The notes: a model not told the origin generated them from the letters alone. A stretch of DNA of 41,509 nucleotides from Cephaloticoccus sp. (GCA_021734075.1 JAIPJW010000012.1:1-41509); one strand, 5' to 3'; counted from the first letter of the stretch, positions 28,093-36,080 are shown. Numbers and translations are program-made.

Positions 28093-29460
28093 ATGCCTCG
28101 TCCGCTCAAAATCGCCAATGCCTCCGGCTTCTGGGGTGACCAACCCGAGGCCGCCGCACGGCTGGTCGCCGCCCAACCCGATCTGGATTACCTGACCCTC
28201 GACTACCTCGCCGAGGTCTCGCTCTCGATCATGGCCATCGTGCGGGCCAAGGATCCCGCGGCCGGTTACGCGCGCGATTTCGTGGAGGTGCTCGCCTCCC
28301 TGGTGCCGTTTTACCAGGCGGGCGGCAAAACCCGGATTGTCACCAATGCCGGCGGGCTGGATCCGCCGGCCTGCGGCGCAGCGTGCCTCGCGGCCTTGCA
28401 AGAAGCCGGGCTCACCCAACTCAAGGTCGCTGTGGTGACGGGAGACGACGTGCTTGCAACCCTCAAGGCCGGGGGCGGGACGGATTTCCCCAATCTCGAA
28501 ACCCAGCAGCCACTCAAGGAGATCGCCGCCCGCTTGGTCACCGCCAATGCCTACGTGGGGGCGGAGGGGATTGCGGCGGCGCTGCGGGCCGGTGCGGATA
28601 TTGTGATCACCGGCCGGGTGGCGGATCCCTCACTCACCGTCGGCCCCTGCGTGGCGCATTTCGCCTGGGCCCCGACAGACTATGATCGCCTGGCCGGTGC
28701 CACCATAGCCGGCCATTTGATTGAGTGCGGCACCCAGTGCTGCGGCGGCTTCTCCACCGATTGGCTGGAACTGCCCGAGCACACGGATATCGGTTTTCCC
28801 ATTGTGGAAATCTCAGCCGATGGCTCCTGTGTCGTCACCAAACCGGCAGGCACCGGCGGCGCCGTCACGGTGCCCACGGTCAAGGAGCAGCTCCTCTATG
28901 AAATCGGTGATCCGGGCAACTACCTGTCCCCCGATGTCCGCGTGTCGCTGCTGACCATCACGGTGGAACCGGTCGGGAAAAATCGCGTGCGCATTTCCGG
29001 CGCCAGCGGGCAAGCTCCCACGGACACCTGCAAGGTTTCCGCCACCTATCGCGACGGCTACAAGGCCCACGGCATGCTCACCATTTTTGGCCATGATGCG
29101 GTGCGGAAAGCGCACGCCGCCGGGGAAGGCATCCTGCACAAGCTCAAGGCGCGCGGCTGCAACTTCCGCGAAACTCTGGTCGAGTGTCTGGGCACCGGGG
29201 CCAGTGTGCGGGGCATTGTCAGCCGGATGAGTGACACTCATCTGGTCGAAACCGTGCTGCGTGTGAGCGTGGCCGCCGATGAAAAGGAGCCGGTTGCGCG
29301 CTTCACCCGTGAGCTTGCCCCGCTCGTCACCTGCGGTCCGCAGGGCGTCACCGGCTATGCGAGCGGCCGGCCGAAAGTGATGCCCATCTTTGGCTACTGG
29401 CCCTGCCTGATTGCGAAAACCCAAGTCCAATCCACCTTCAAGCTGTTGAACCCCTCATGA
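28093..29460 (+). CDS. atuA: AtuA family protein (acyclic terpene utilisation, DUF1446)
   Basis: This 455-aa protein of the AtuA/DUF1446 family has a biochemical role that is not established; the family is named for its need in citronellol/geraniol degradation by Pseudomonas. Landmarks are IANASGFWGDQPEAAARLV at the N-terminus, LDYLTLDYLAEVSLSIM (about 31-47), TNAGGLDPPACG (about 83-94), ADIVITGRVADPSLTVGP and ECGTQCCGGF. The gene overlaps the next one by 4 nt (ATGA). It sits between a GCC/MCC-type carboxylase and an enoyl-CoA hydratase, which matches atu-like clusters, but the associated B12 mutase is not part of the classical atu pathway. Confidence 0.88.
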   Translation: MPRPLKIANASGFWGDQPEAAARLVAAQPDLDYLTLDYLAEVSLSIMAIVRAKDPAAGYARDFVEVLASLVPFYQAGGKTRIVTNAGGLDPPACGAACLAALQEAGLTQLKVAVVTGDDVLATLKAGGGTDFPNLETQQPLKEIAARLVTANAYVGAEGIAAALRAGADIVITGRVADPSLTVGPCVAHFAWAPTDYDRLAGATIAGHLIECGTQCCGGFSTDWLELPEHTDIGFPIVEISADGSCVVTKPAGTGGAVTVPTVKEQLLYEIGDPGNYLSPDVRVSLLTITVEPVGKNRVRISGASGQAPTDTCKVSATYRDGYKAHGMLTIFGHDAVRKAHAAGEGILHKLKARGCNFRETLVECLGTGASVRGIVSRMSDTHLVETVLRVSVAADEKEPVARFTRELAPLVTCGPQGVTGYASGRPKVMPIFGYWPCLIAKTQVQSTFKLLNPS

Positions 29461-29774
29461 TTCCGCTCCGTAAAATCGCCCACGCCCGCAGCGGCGACAA
29501 GGGCAACTCCGCCAATGTGGCGGTGTTCGCCCGCACCCCGGCCGCTTACCAGTGGCTGCGCGCCAATCTGACGGCCGCGATGCTGGAAAACTATTTCAAG
29601 CCCCTCGGCGTTGGCGCCGTCACCCGTTACGACGTGCCCAATCTCGAGGCATTGAACTTCCTCCTCCCCGCCGTCCTCGGCGGCGGCGGCAGCCGCTCAC
29701 TGCGCATTGACGCCCAGGGCAAAACCCTCGGGATGGCCCTGCTCGAAATGCCCGTGGACTATCCCGTGACCTGA
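29457..29774 (+). CDS. AtuA-like ferredoxin-fold small protein
   Basis: This 105-aa protein is homologous to the C-terminal extension found on many AtuA proteins. Its opening, IPLRKIAHARSGDKGNSANV, is characteristic, as are VTRYDVPNLEALNFLLPA and the Gly-rich GGGGSRSLRID. Here it is a separate gene whose ATG overlaps the atuA stop (ATGA), so the two probably act as subunits of one complex. No cysteines or catalytic residues are evident; the fold name describes shape only and no iron-sulfur cluster is implied. Confidence 0.82.
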   Translation: MIPLRKIAHARSGDKGNSANVAVFARTPAAYQWLRANLTAAMLENYFKPLGVGAVTRYDVPNLEALNFLLPAVLGGGGSRSLRIDAQGKTLGMALLEMPVDYPVT

Positions 29775-29789
29775 CCTTGCTCAACCATC

Positions 29790-30572
29790 ATGACCAACCC
29801 TCCCCTCCTCGTCGCCACGGCCGGTCCGGTCACCACGCTCACGCTGAACCGGCCCGACAAACGCAACGCACTGAACATTGAACTGCTCGAGGCCCTGGTC
29901 GCGGCCGTGGAAACCGCCGACGCGGATGCCAGTCAACGCGTGCTGGTGCTGAAGGGCGCGGGCACGGTCTTTTGTTCCGGGCTGGACCTGGCCGAGGCGC
30001 AGATCGAGGAACGCGCCCACCGCTCTGCTGATCTCGTGGCGCGCGGCCTGGCGGTCATGAGCCACTCGCGTCTGGTCACAATTGCAGCGGTGCAGGGCGC
30101 GGCGATCGCCGGGGGGGCGGGCCTGATGAGTGCCTGTGACTTCACTGTGGCCACCCGCAGTGCCAAGTTTGGCTACCCGGAAGTGCGCCGCGGCTTGGTG
30201 GCGGGGTTGATCATGACTTTTCTGCGCCGGCAACTGCGCGAGCGCGACATCCGCGAGCTGCTCATCCTGGGCAAACCCTTTGATGCCGCCCACGCCCATG
30301 CCATCGGTTTGCTCAACCGGGTCGTGGCGGACGAGGCCGGGCTCGAGCTTGAGGTGCAAGCGCTGATCGCCTCGATCCTGCAGGGTGCGCCCGGAGCCAT
30401 TGCCCACACGAAACAACTGCTTGCCGATCTGTGGCCGCAAACCGTGCAACACGATGTCGACCACGCCCTGGCTTTCCATCTGCAGGCGCGCAATTCCGCG
30501 GAGGCCCGGGATGGCATTGCGGCCTTTCATGCCAAACGCGCGCCGCCATGGGCGCCACCCGCGAATCCTTGA
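29790..30572 (+). CDS. Enoyl-CoA hydratase/isomerase family protein
   Basis: This 260-aa crotonase-fold enzyme is the last gene of the operon. The oxyanion hole is formed by CSGLDL (62-67) and AIAGGAGL (105-112). Of the two glutamates of classical enoyl-CoA hydratase, only the second is present (Glu131 in FGYPEV); the first position is Gly111. Some crotonase members with altered glutamates, such as isomerases, lyases or glutaconyl-CoA hydratases, work on other acyl-CoAs, so the reaction is uncertain. In atu/liu pathways the matching enzyme hydrates (isohexenyl- or methyl-)glutaconyl-CoA, the product of the carboxylase. It converges on the next gene with only 9 nt between stops. Confidence 0.88.
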   Translation: MTNPPLLVATAGPVTTLTLNRPDKRNALNIELLEALVAAVETADADASQRVLVLKGAGTVFCSGLDLAEAQIEERAHRSADLVARGLAVMSHSRLVTIAAVQGAAIAGGAGLMSACDFTVATRSAKFGYPEVRRGLVAGLIMTFLRRQLRERDIRELLILGKPFDAAHAHAIGLLNRVVADEAGLELEVQALIASILQGAPGAIAHTKQLLADLWPQTVQHDVDHALAFHLQARNSAEARDGIAAFHAKRAPPWAPPANP

Positions 30573-30581
30573 CCGCCCGCC

Positions 30582-32132
30582 TTACTCGGCGGCTGGTTCC
30601 GCCGATGTGTCGGTGGGACTCTCTGCCGGCTTTTCTTCCGATTTTTTCCGCGAGCGTGGCGGCCGGGCTTTCTTCTTCGCCCCTGCCGTCGCGGGTCCCT
30701 CGGCTGGTGCATCCTTGGCTTGTGGGGCCGAACCCCGGGCCGCCTTGGCGTGCAATGAAAGTTGTCCCTTCGCATTCAGGCTGAGCCAGAAACTTTCCCC
30801 GGCCCGTTCCAGATATTCCGGTTTCTGCCGGGCTTTCTCCGGTGCCTTGAGTCCGAGAGCAGCCAATGCGGCCACAATTTCGTCGGCGGGTTTGCCCAGC
30901 TTTTCCGCCAGTTCACCCAACTCCGCCGCGGCGCCGTTTTTCGCCGCCTTGAGCAAGGGCCGGGCTGCGGTCAGCAGATCGTCGGGACCGGCGGATGCCG
31001 TGGCAGACGCTGCTTCAGTTTCCGCCGTTTGCTTTTCCGTGCCGTTGATCCAGACCGCACCGCGCGGATCCTTGTTCAGCCACCAAATTTCCTCGCCAAT
31101 TTCGGTGACGACGGGTTCGTCGCCATTCTTTTCCGGCATCGCGAGCCCCATCTCGATGAACGCAGCCTGCAGATCCGCCTCGGAGGATTTGAGCGCCCGG
31201 GAGAGGAAAACCATGCTGCCCGAGTGACCGACCCCGTGCCGACTGCGGCGCATATGCGGACGAATCTTGGACAACAGCTCCTCGCCTTTCGGCAAGGGGG
31301 CACCGGCAGCCTTCGCCGGCTTGTTTGACTCGGGTTTTTTGGGCCGGTCCTCCCGCTTGGGTTCATCGGTCGGCGGTTTTTCCTTGGCCTTGGTGTCCTC
31401 CTCGACGGCGACGGGTTGTCCCGGCACCACGCGAAACACGGGCATCGGCTTTTCCTTGGTGTTGATCCAAAGCTCGCCGCGCCGGTTGATGTTCACCCAA
31501 AAGAGATCGCCGTCGTATTCGAGATAGGCCGCCTTGGTATCCTCGTCCTCGGGCATCTCAAAGCCGCATTCCTTCAGGGCGCCGATGACATCCGCATCGT
31601 CAAAGCCCCATTTTTTGGCGAGAAAATCCACGCCCACCGACATGCCCGCGCCGCGCTGGTTGCGCCGCATGTGCGGACGGATGGCTTCAAAAAAGGTCGG
31701 CAGTTCATCTTCCTGGACCAACTGGTCCCACTCATCCTTGCCGTCGTCATCCTCGGCATCGGGATCCAGGTCCCGCGAGGTGTCCACCGGACTGCGGTAA
31801 CCATCATCCTGTTCCACGGCGGCATCGGGTTCACCTTCAACGGGGCCGGGGGCTGCGCTTGCGCTCATCCCCTTGAACTTGGCCTCAAATTCGGCCCTGA
31901 TTTTGTCGGCCTCGGCCTTCGCGGCACTGGCCGCGGCATCCTGCAGGGTCCAGTCGCGCTGGGTCGAGCGTCGGGCCAGACCACTGAAAGCGAGGGGATT
32001 GTCCGGCAGGGTGTGAAATTCAATTACCTCCCATTCGTCCTTGCCGAGATCGCCGAGAAATTTTTCCAACATTGCCGGGGTCGCGAAACCGCCCTTGCCG
32101 CTGGTGATGACCTTGTATTCCCAAATTGCCAT
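30582..32132 (-). CDS. DUF4177-type N-terminus plus three ~80-residue repeats, function unknown
   Basis: This 516-aa protein has an unusual layout. Residues 1-60 (MAIWEYKVIT, then LNxLGxxGWEVIEF-like DEWEVIEFHTLPD) resemble DUF4177. After an acidic linker come three repeats. Repeat 1 (145-228) and repeat 2 (286-367) both open with (A/K)IRPHMRR, have a helical part ending in EMPED or AMPEK, and close with a beta hairpin, DLFWVNINRRGELWINTKEK or EIWWLNKDPRGAVWINGTEK. Repeat 3 (386-464) is a diverged version (FWLSLNAKGQLSLHAKA). The linkers are Lys/Pro/Glu-rich, and the tail (486-502) is strongly basic. There is no signal peptide, so it is probably cytoplasmic; nucleic-acid binding is a guess. 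I do not recognise the repeat. Confidence 0.8.
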   Translation of the reverse strand: MAIWEYKVITSGKGGFATPAMLEKFLGDLGKDEWEVIEFHTLPDNPLAFSGLARRSTQRDWTLQDAAASAAKAEADKIRAEFEAKFKGMSASAAPGPVEGEPDAAVEQDDGYRSPVDTSRDLDPDAEDDDGKDEWDQLVQEDELPTFFEAIRPHMRRNQRGAGMSVGVDFLAKKWGFDDADVIGALKECGFEMPEDEDTKAAYLEYDGDLFWVNINRRGELWINTKEKPMPVFRVVPGQPVAVEEDTKAKEKPPTDEPKREDRPKKPESNKPAKAAGAPLPKGEELLSKIRPHMRRSRHGVGHSGSMVFLSRALKSSEADLQAAFIEMGLAMPEKNGDEPVVTEIGEEIWWLNKDPRGAVWINGTEKQTAETEAASATASAGPDDLLTAARPLLKAAKNGAAAELGELAEKLGKPADEIVAALAALGLKAPEKARQKPEYLERAGESFWLSLNAKGQLSLHAKAARGSAPQAKDAPAEGPATAGAKKKARPPRSRKKSEEKPAESPTDTSAEPAAE

Positions 32133-32210
32133 AAATTGATATAAATTCGAAAGGGCCAGGCATCCCAGATGCCGGCGGCATTGCCGAGCTAATTCTGGCA
32201 GGGATTGCGA

Positions 32211-33350
32211 TTAGGGACGCGTCACGGCGTGGAGAAACCAGCGCACGGCAAAGGTGGTGAGCTGGCCGCCCGGACCTGCCAGATTGAACTCGAAGGCATG
32301 GGTCGCCCAAGGCAGCTCCACCAGCACGTGAGGCCGTTCGGCCTCACCCAGCCGGACCGCCAATCGCTCGCTATGGCGGCGCCACACCAGGGTATCGATC
32401 GTGCCATGCAGCAACAAGGTCGGCGGGGTGGCTGAACCCACCTGGTGCTGTGCGCTCGCGGAACGGTAGGTTTCCTGCCGACTCCCGTCCGGTGGGCCCC
32501 CCAAGTATTGCCGCATCAGCTTGATGGAGTTGAGGGCATCATCCTCGCGCGACACGGACCAGGCAAAGGGCATGTCGTGCGGGGCATAAAGTGCGATTAC
32601 GCCACGGATCGAGGATTCATGGGCCGCATAGCCCACCGCCGAGGCAATCTGACCTCCGGCCGAGCGACCAAGCAGAACCAGACGACCCGCATCAATGCCC
32701 AGATTCACGGCCTCGGCCTTAAGCCAGGCGATGGCCGCCAATACATCGTCCCGTTGCGCCGGCCAGGGATGCGCGGGAGCCAGCCGGTAGTCCAACGCCG
32801 CCACCGCAAATCCCTGGGCCACCAGCCAATCATTGAATCCGGACAACTCGGAACGATCACCCCCGTCCCAACCGCCCCCGTGAATGACCACCACACAGGG
32901 CGAAGGCGGTGACTCGGCCGGGGTGCGGTAAAAATCCAATTTCAAGCCCGACGCATACTCGTGGGTTTCAACCGTCATCATGGGCGGAGTAGCCCGCATC
33001 AGGCCGGCCAGCGTGAAGGCCGGATGCGACCCGGGGCCCGGGCCAAAGGCCTGGGCCAGACGTTGCGCCAGGGTCAGGCTCACCCTCCGGGCCTCCACCA
33101 CCGGCTTGAGAAACAAGCCGGCGGCGAGGGCGCAAAGCAAAATGCCCGTGATGGCCAGCAGCGAATTTTCCCGACACGTCAGACCGATCAGCCCAGCCAG
33201 GCCCAAGGGAAACCAAACCAGTAAATACCCATACTCTCCCGACAACAGCGCGAATTTCCAATTTACCACGACGGGCACCCGGACCGCGGTCAGGAGTGAC
33301 AGCCCCAGCGCAAGCAGGGCACACAAGAAGAGCAGCAACTCGGGCAGCAT
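32211..33350 (-). CDS. Alpha/beta hydrolase with N-terminal membrane helices
   Basis: This 379-aa protein has three N-terminal hydrophobic segments (about 2-24, 40-58, 66-84) followed by an esterase/lipase domain of the HSL/BD-FAE type. Catalytic features are the oxyanion HGGG (157-160), the nucleophile Ser230 in GRSAGG, Asp319 in LLLHGTIDTLVW and His351 in ATHAFEF. The start at 33350 (MLPELLLF) is chosen; the ATG at 33434 overlaps the divergent rsuA start and adds 28 residues lacking family character. The membrane anchor places the catalytic domain at the cytoplasmic membrane. The substrate is unknown, with carboxyl esters most likely. Confidence 0.88.
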   Translation of the reverse strand: MLPELLLFLCALLALGLSLLTAVRVPVVVNWKFALLSGEYGYLLVWFPLGLAGLIGLTCRENSLLAITGILLCALAAGLFLKPVVEARRVSLTLAQRLAQAFGPGPGSHPAFTLAGLMRATPPMMTVETHEYASGLKLDFYRTPAESPPSPCVVVIHGGGWDGGDRSELSGFNDWLVAQGFAVAALDYRLAPAHPWPAQRDDVLAAIAWLKAEAVNLGIDAGRLVLLGRSAGGQIASAVGYAAHESSIRGVIALYAPHDMPFAWSVSREDDALNSIKLMRQYLGGPPDGSRQETYRSASAQHQVGSATPPTLLLHGTIDTLVWRRHSERLAVRLGEAERPHVLVELPWATHAFEFNLAGPGGQLTTFAVRWFLHAVTRP

Positions 33351-33432
33351 GGCCCCCACAAGGGGAGAAATTAACGTCGGGGGGAAGCACTTTTCGGCGT
33401 GTCCTTGTGCCCCAGCCTGTTTGCATGCGGCC

Positions 33433-34131
33433 ATGCGTCGTCTCGATCAACTCCTCGCCAACCTCGGCTATTGTTCCCGCCGGGATGCCCGGGACTGGAT
33501 CCGGGCGGGCCGGGTTACCGTCGCCGGCAAGGTGGTGGATGATTTCGGCAAAAAGGCCGCCGCCGCGGAGGTGCGGGTGGACGGGGAATCGCTCGATCAT
33601 CCGGCCGGCCTGCTGCTTTTGCTGCACAAACCCACCGGTTTGGTTTGTTCACATGAGGAACGTGAGGGCCCCAATGTGTATTCCCTGCTGCCCCCGCGTT
33701 GGCGACAGCGCAACCCGGTGGTCACCAGTATCGGCCGACTCGACAAGGACACGAGCGGCCTGTTGCTCCTGACCGACCAATCCGCCCTTGTGCATCAACT
33801 GACCTCGCCCAAACACAAGGTGCCAAAGGTCTACCAAGCCACCTTGGATCGTGAGCCCCCCGCGGGACTGGCCGAACTCTTCGCGGCCGGCACCTTGCAA
33901 CTCGAGGGGGAAATGGCTCCCTGTGCTCCCGCCGACTTGAGGCTTACGGGACCGCTGACCGCCGAACTCACCTTGACCGAAGGCAAATACCATCAGGTGC
34001 GGCGCATGTTCGCCAGTCAGGGTTGCATCGTGTTGACCCTGCATCGGGCCGGATTTGGTCACCTCGAGCTCGGGGACCTCCCGACCGGCCAATGGCGCGA
34101 ACTGCCCCTGGATGCGTTTGTGAACGGATGA
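33433..34131 (+). CDS. rsuA: RsuA-type 16S rRNA pseudouridine synthase
   Basis: This 232-aa S4-domain pseudouridine synthase has an N-terminal S4 RNA-binding domain (1-58; RRLDQLLANLGYCSRRDA) and a catalytic domain with Asp104 in GRLDKDTSGLLLLT. KVYQATLD and EGKYHQVRRMFA are further RsuA/RluB/E/F motifs. The size fits RsuA, which isomerises U516 of 16S rRNA, but RluE- or RluF-like specificity cannot be excluded. The frame stays open upstream to 32980, yet the ATG at 33433 is the first codon that fits the S4 domain. It is divergent from the hydrolase, with 82 nt between starts, and is followed by a YhbY gene at 55 nt. Confidence 0.9.
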   Translation: MRRLDQLLANLGYCSRRDARDWIRAGRVTVAGKVVDDFGKKAAAAEVRVDGESLDHPAGLLLLLHKPTGLVCSHEEREGPNVYSLLPPRWRQRNPVVTSIGRLDKDTSGLLLLTDQSALVHQLTSPKHKVPKVYQATLDREPPAGLAELFAAGTLQLEGEMAPCAPADLRLTGPLTAELTLTEGKYHQVRRMFASQGCIVLTLHRAGFGHLELGDLPTGQWRELPLDAFVNG

Positions 34132-34186
34132 GGGATCAAGATCTGCCTTGGCGGCGAAGCGACTTTGCGCGAGCTTGGCGGGCAAC

Positions 34187-34495
34187 ATGTATGACCTTCC
34201 TCTTTCCGGTGCCCAAAAGAAGCACCTGCGCAGTCTCGGCCAGCAGCTGGACCCGGTATTGAAACTGGGCAAGGGTGGCGTGACGCCGGCCTTTCTCAAG
34301 GAGCTGCAACTCCAACTCCGCACCCATGAACTGATCAAGTTGCGTATACTGGGTCTCGACCGGACCGAACGAGATGCCCTTTGCGCCCAACTGGCCGACG
34401 AGGGGCGTTGCCTCTGCATCGGGGCCATCGGGCATACCGGCTTGTTTTACCGCCAACAACCCGATCCGTCACAACGCAAGATAATCCTGCCGTAG
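34187..34495 (+). CDS. yhbY: YhbY/CRM-domain RNA-binding protein
   Basis: This 102-aa single CRM (CRS1-YhbY) domain is associated with pre-50S ribosomal particles in E. coli. It opens with LSGAQKKHLRSLGQQLDPVL and has the loop KLGKGGVTPAF, corresponding to the family GxxG RNA-binding loop, followed by LRTHELIKLRIL. The start at 34187 (MYDLPLSG) fits the ~97-aa family size better than 34148. The neighbourhood with rsuA makes a small ribosome-maturation pair. Confidence 0.9.
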   Translation: MYDLPLSGAQKKHLRSLGQQLDPVLKLGKGGVTPAFLKELQLQLRTHELIKLRILGLDRTERDALCAQLADEGRCLCIGAIGHTGLFYRQQPDPSQRKIILP

Positions 34496-34562
34496 GACGT
34501 AATTTTCAAGATTTGCCGAACGCGGACCTTATGTTACAACGGTGGCTCAATCTCCTCTTCAC

Positions 34563-34922
34563 GTGAATATCCTCTCCAAATTCCTCGTTGTGACTGTTTC
34601 GGGTGCAGCTCTGCTGGGAAGCGGCTGCGCGACCACCAATTCTGAAACTCGGGTCACCAATCCCAACCAACCCGGACCGGCGGTCGGTCACGCGGTCGGT
34701 CACGCGGTCGGCACCGCGGTCGGCGCCGTCGGTAGCAATGTGGTCGGGGCCGTGGTGGGCGGCGTCGAAGGGGCGGCTGCAGCCACCAAGTCCACTTTCA
34801 CCAACGAGCATCGCATCATCCGCACGTGGCGCACCGAGACGACCGCGGATGGTCGCACCATCCAGGTGCCGGTTGAAATCGAGGTCGACGCAAACGGCCG
34901 CCCGATCGAAAAGAAACCATAA
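34563..34922 (+). CDS. Small lipoprotein with glycine-zipper segment
   Basis: This ~119-aa lipoprotein starts at GTG 34563 (NILSKFLVVTVSGAALLGSGC as signal peptide) or GTG 34542, seven codons earlier; no ATG is available in frame. The lipobox is LGSGC. Residues after an Asn-rich linker form a glycine zipper, AVGHAVGHAVGTAVGAVG followed by GAVVGGVEGAAAA. A short C-terminal domain follows (RTWRTETTADGRTIQVPVEI, ending in EKKP). Glycine-zipper lipoproteins usually insert or oligomerise at the outer membrane; function here is unknown. It converges on the lpoB operon terminator 46 nt downstream. Confidence 0.7.
   Translation: MNILSKFLVVTVSGAALLGSGCATTNSETRVTNPNQPGPAVGHAVGHAVGTAVGAVGSNVVGAVVGGVEGAAAATKSTFTNEHRIIRTWRTETTADGRTIQVPVEIEVDANGRPIEKKP
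34680..34727 (+). repeat. Four in-frame 12-bp tandem repeats
   Basis: The units are gcggtcggtcac, gcggtcggtcac, gcggtcggcacc and gcggtcggcgcc, all in frame, encoding AVGH, AVGH, AVGT and AVGA of the glycine zipper. Two perfect adjacent copies make length change by slippage plausible without loss of frame. Confidence 0.85.
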
Positions 34923-34968
34923 CCGGCCGTGATGACGCGCTGCCGGCGTGTCACTTCGTTCCGGTCAC

Positions 34969-34995
34969 AAAAAAGCGCACCCGGCTTGGGTGCGC
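34969..34995 (-). terminator. Intrinsic terminator of the lpoB operon
   Basis: Read on the minus strand, GCGCACCC pairs with GGGTGCGC across a 5-nt loop and is followed by six T residues. It lies 26 nt beyond the lpoB stop and ends the minus-strand envelope operon. Confidence 0.9.
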
Positions 34996-35021
34996 CTTGG
35001 CAATTGGACGTTGCGGCTTGC

Positions 35022-35630
35022 TTACCAGCCAACCGAGCCGGAGCGCTTGGTCTGCTTGGCGATCGACTTCTCTTCTTCCCAGACCGTGAGACCCGTCTTG
35101 GTCTGCACGAGGGACATCTGGAACGAATAGGTGTTTTGCGTGACCTTCGTGCCCTTGTCCGTCTGCTGGATGAGTTTGGCGTAGAGGGTGTAGTCGGGCA
35201 CAAGCAACTTCTGCTTCTTGCCGGATTGCATTTCCTCCAATTCGGCCGCTTCGCTCGCGACGACCGCACGCTCGCCCAGGCCCATGGTGTTGGTGATGGC
35301 AATCTTGCCGGTCTGGGTCAGGGCCACGCGGATCTTTTTGATCAGCAGGTCGGTGTCGACCATCAGCGAGGTGTTGTTGATGACGCGGTCCACCGCGAGC
35401 ACGGCCGGCGTGCGCGGGGCATTGTCGAGGGCATTGCTGGAAAGCAGTGAGCCCACCAGTTGGTCCGCGGCACTGGCCCAGTCCTGCGAATTGATCGAGG
35501 CGGTGTTGACGGCCTCGGGCCCCTTGGCGTCGACCGTGCGGGTTTCCGGCACGGTTTCGCAACCGGTGAGGAGGAGGGCGGCACCGGCCGTCAGCGCACC
35601 GAACAGTTTGGAGGAAGTTTTCATTTTCAT
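35022..35630 (-). CDS. lpoB: LpoB-like penicillin-binding protein activator lipoprotein
   Basis: This 202-aa lipoprotein has the signal peptide MKMKTSSKLFGALTAGAALL with LLTGC (Cys24). Mature text matches LpoB: AVLAVDRVINNTSLMVDTDLLIKKI, the loop GKIAITN, and DYTLYAKLIQQTDKG leading to QNTYSFQMSLVQTKTGLTVWEE. E. coli LpoB is an outer-membrane lipoprotein that spans the periplasm to stimulate PBP1b; this protein keeps the fold but has a shorter disordered stretch after the lipid anchor. It is last in the operon, 15 nt after the YcfL gene. The lpoB-ycfL neighbourhood is also found in E. coli, which supports the assignment. Confidence 0.85.
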   Translation of the reverse strand: MKMKTSSKLFGALTAGAALLLTGCETVPETRTVDAKGPEAVNTASINSQDWASAADQLVGSLLSSNALDNAPRTPAVLAVDRVINNTSLMVDTDLLIKKIRVALTQTGKIAITNTMGLGERAVVASEAAELEEMQSGKKQKLLVPDYTLYAKLIQQTDKGTKVTQNTYSFQMSLVQTKTGLTVWEEEKSIAKQTKRSGSVGW

Positions 35631-35645
35631 AATTAGGAGAGGATT

Positions 35646-36080
35646 CTATTCACGGAACTTGAGACGGAAATCCACGGCGCGCGGCGAGACCGCGACGGTG
35701 GAGATGGTGGTGGTTTCACGACCCTGCAGCATGATCGATTTCCAGGTTTCATTGGGCGAATCGACGGCCATGCCGTTCTGGTCCACCCACTCAAACTTGT
35801 AATTGAGGGTGCGAAGTTTGTTTTTAAGGTTTTCCACCGTTGCCTGCACCTTCAGCAGGTTGCCCGAGACAGTGGCCTGATTGATGGAAACGACCCGGAA
35901 AGTGCCGGCCAGGGTGTTGTCGGTGATGACGCGCTTGTCGGCCACATAACTGGGCGTGGCCTGGGCATCGGCACGTTCATAAGTGTTCACATTGGTGGCG
36001 CAACCGGCCAACAGGAGGACCAGACCCATGGTCAGGATGGGAGCAGTCCGGGGGAAACTGATAAAACGGGAGTTTTTCAT
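35646..36080 (-). CDS. ycfL: YcfL/DUF1425 family lipoprotein
   Basis: This 144-aa lipoprotein has a lipobox LLAGC (Cys27). The mature domain has the YcfL pattern of a small beta sandwich: LLKVQATVENLKNKLRTLNYKFEW (about 77-100, given here as a landmark), WVDQNGMAV and the C-terminal AVDFRLKFRE. The family function is unknown, but ycfL sits beside lpoB in enterobacteria and beside lpoB/COG3014 genes in several marine bacteria. It overlaps the COG3014 gene by 4 nt, so the two are translationally coupled. Confidence 0.82.
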   Translation of the reverse strand: MKNSRFISFPRTAPILTMGLVLLLAGCATNVNTYERADAQATPSYVADKRVITDNTLAGTFRVVSINQATVSGNLLKVQATVENLKNKLRTLNYKFEWVDQNGMAVDSPNETWKSIMLQGRETTTISTVAVSPRAVDFRLKFRE

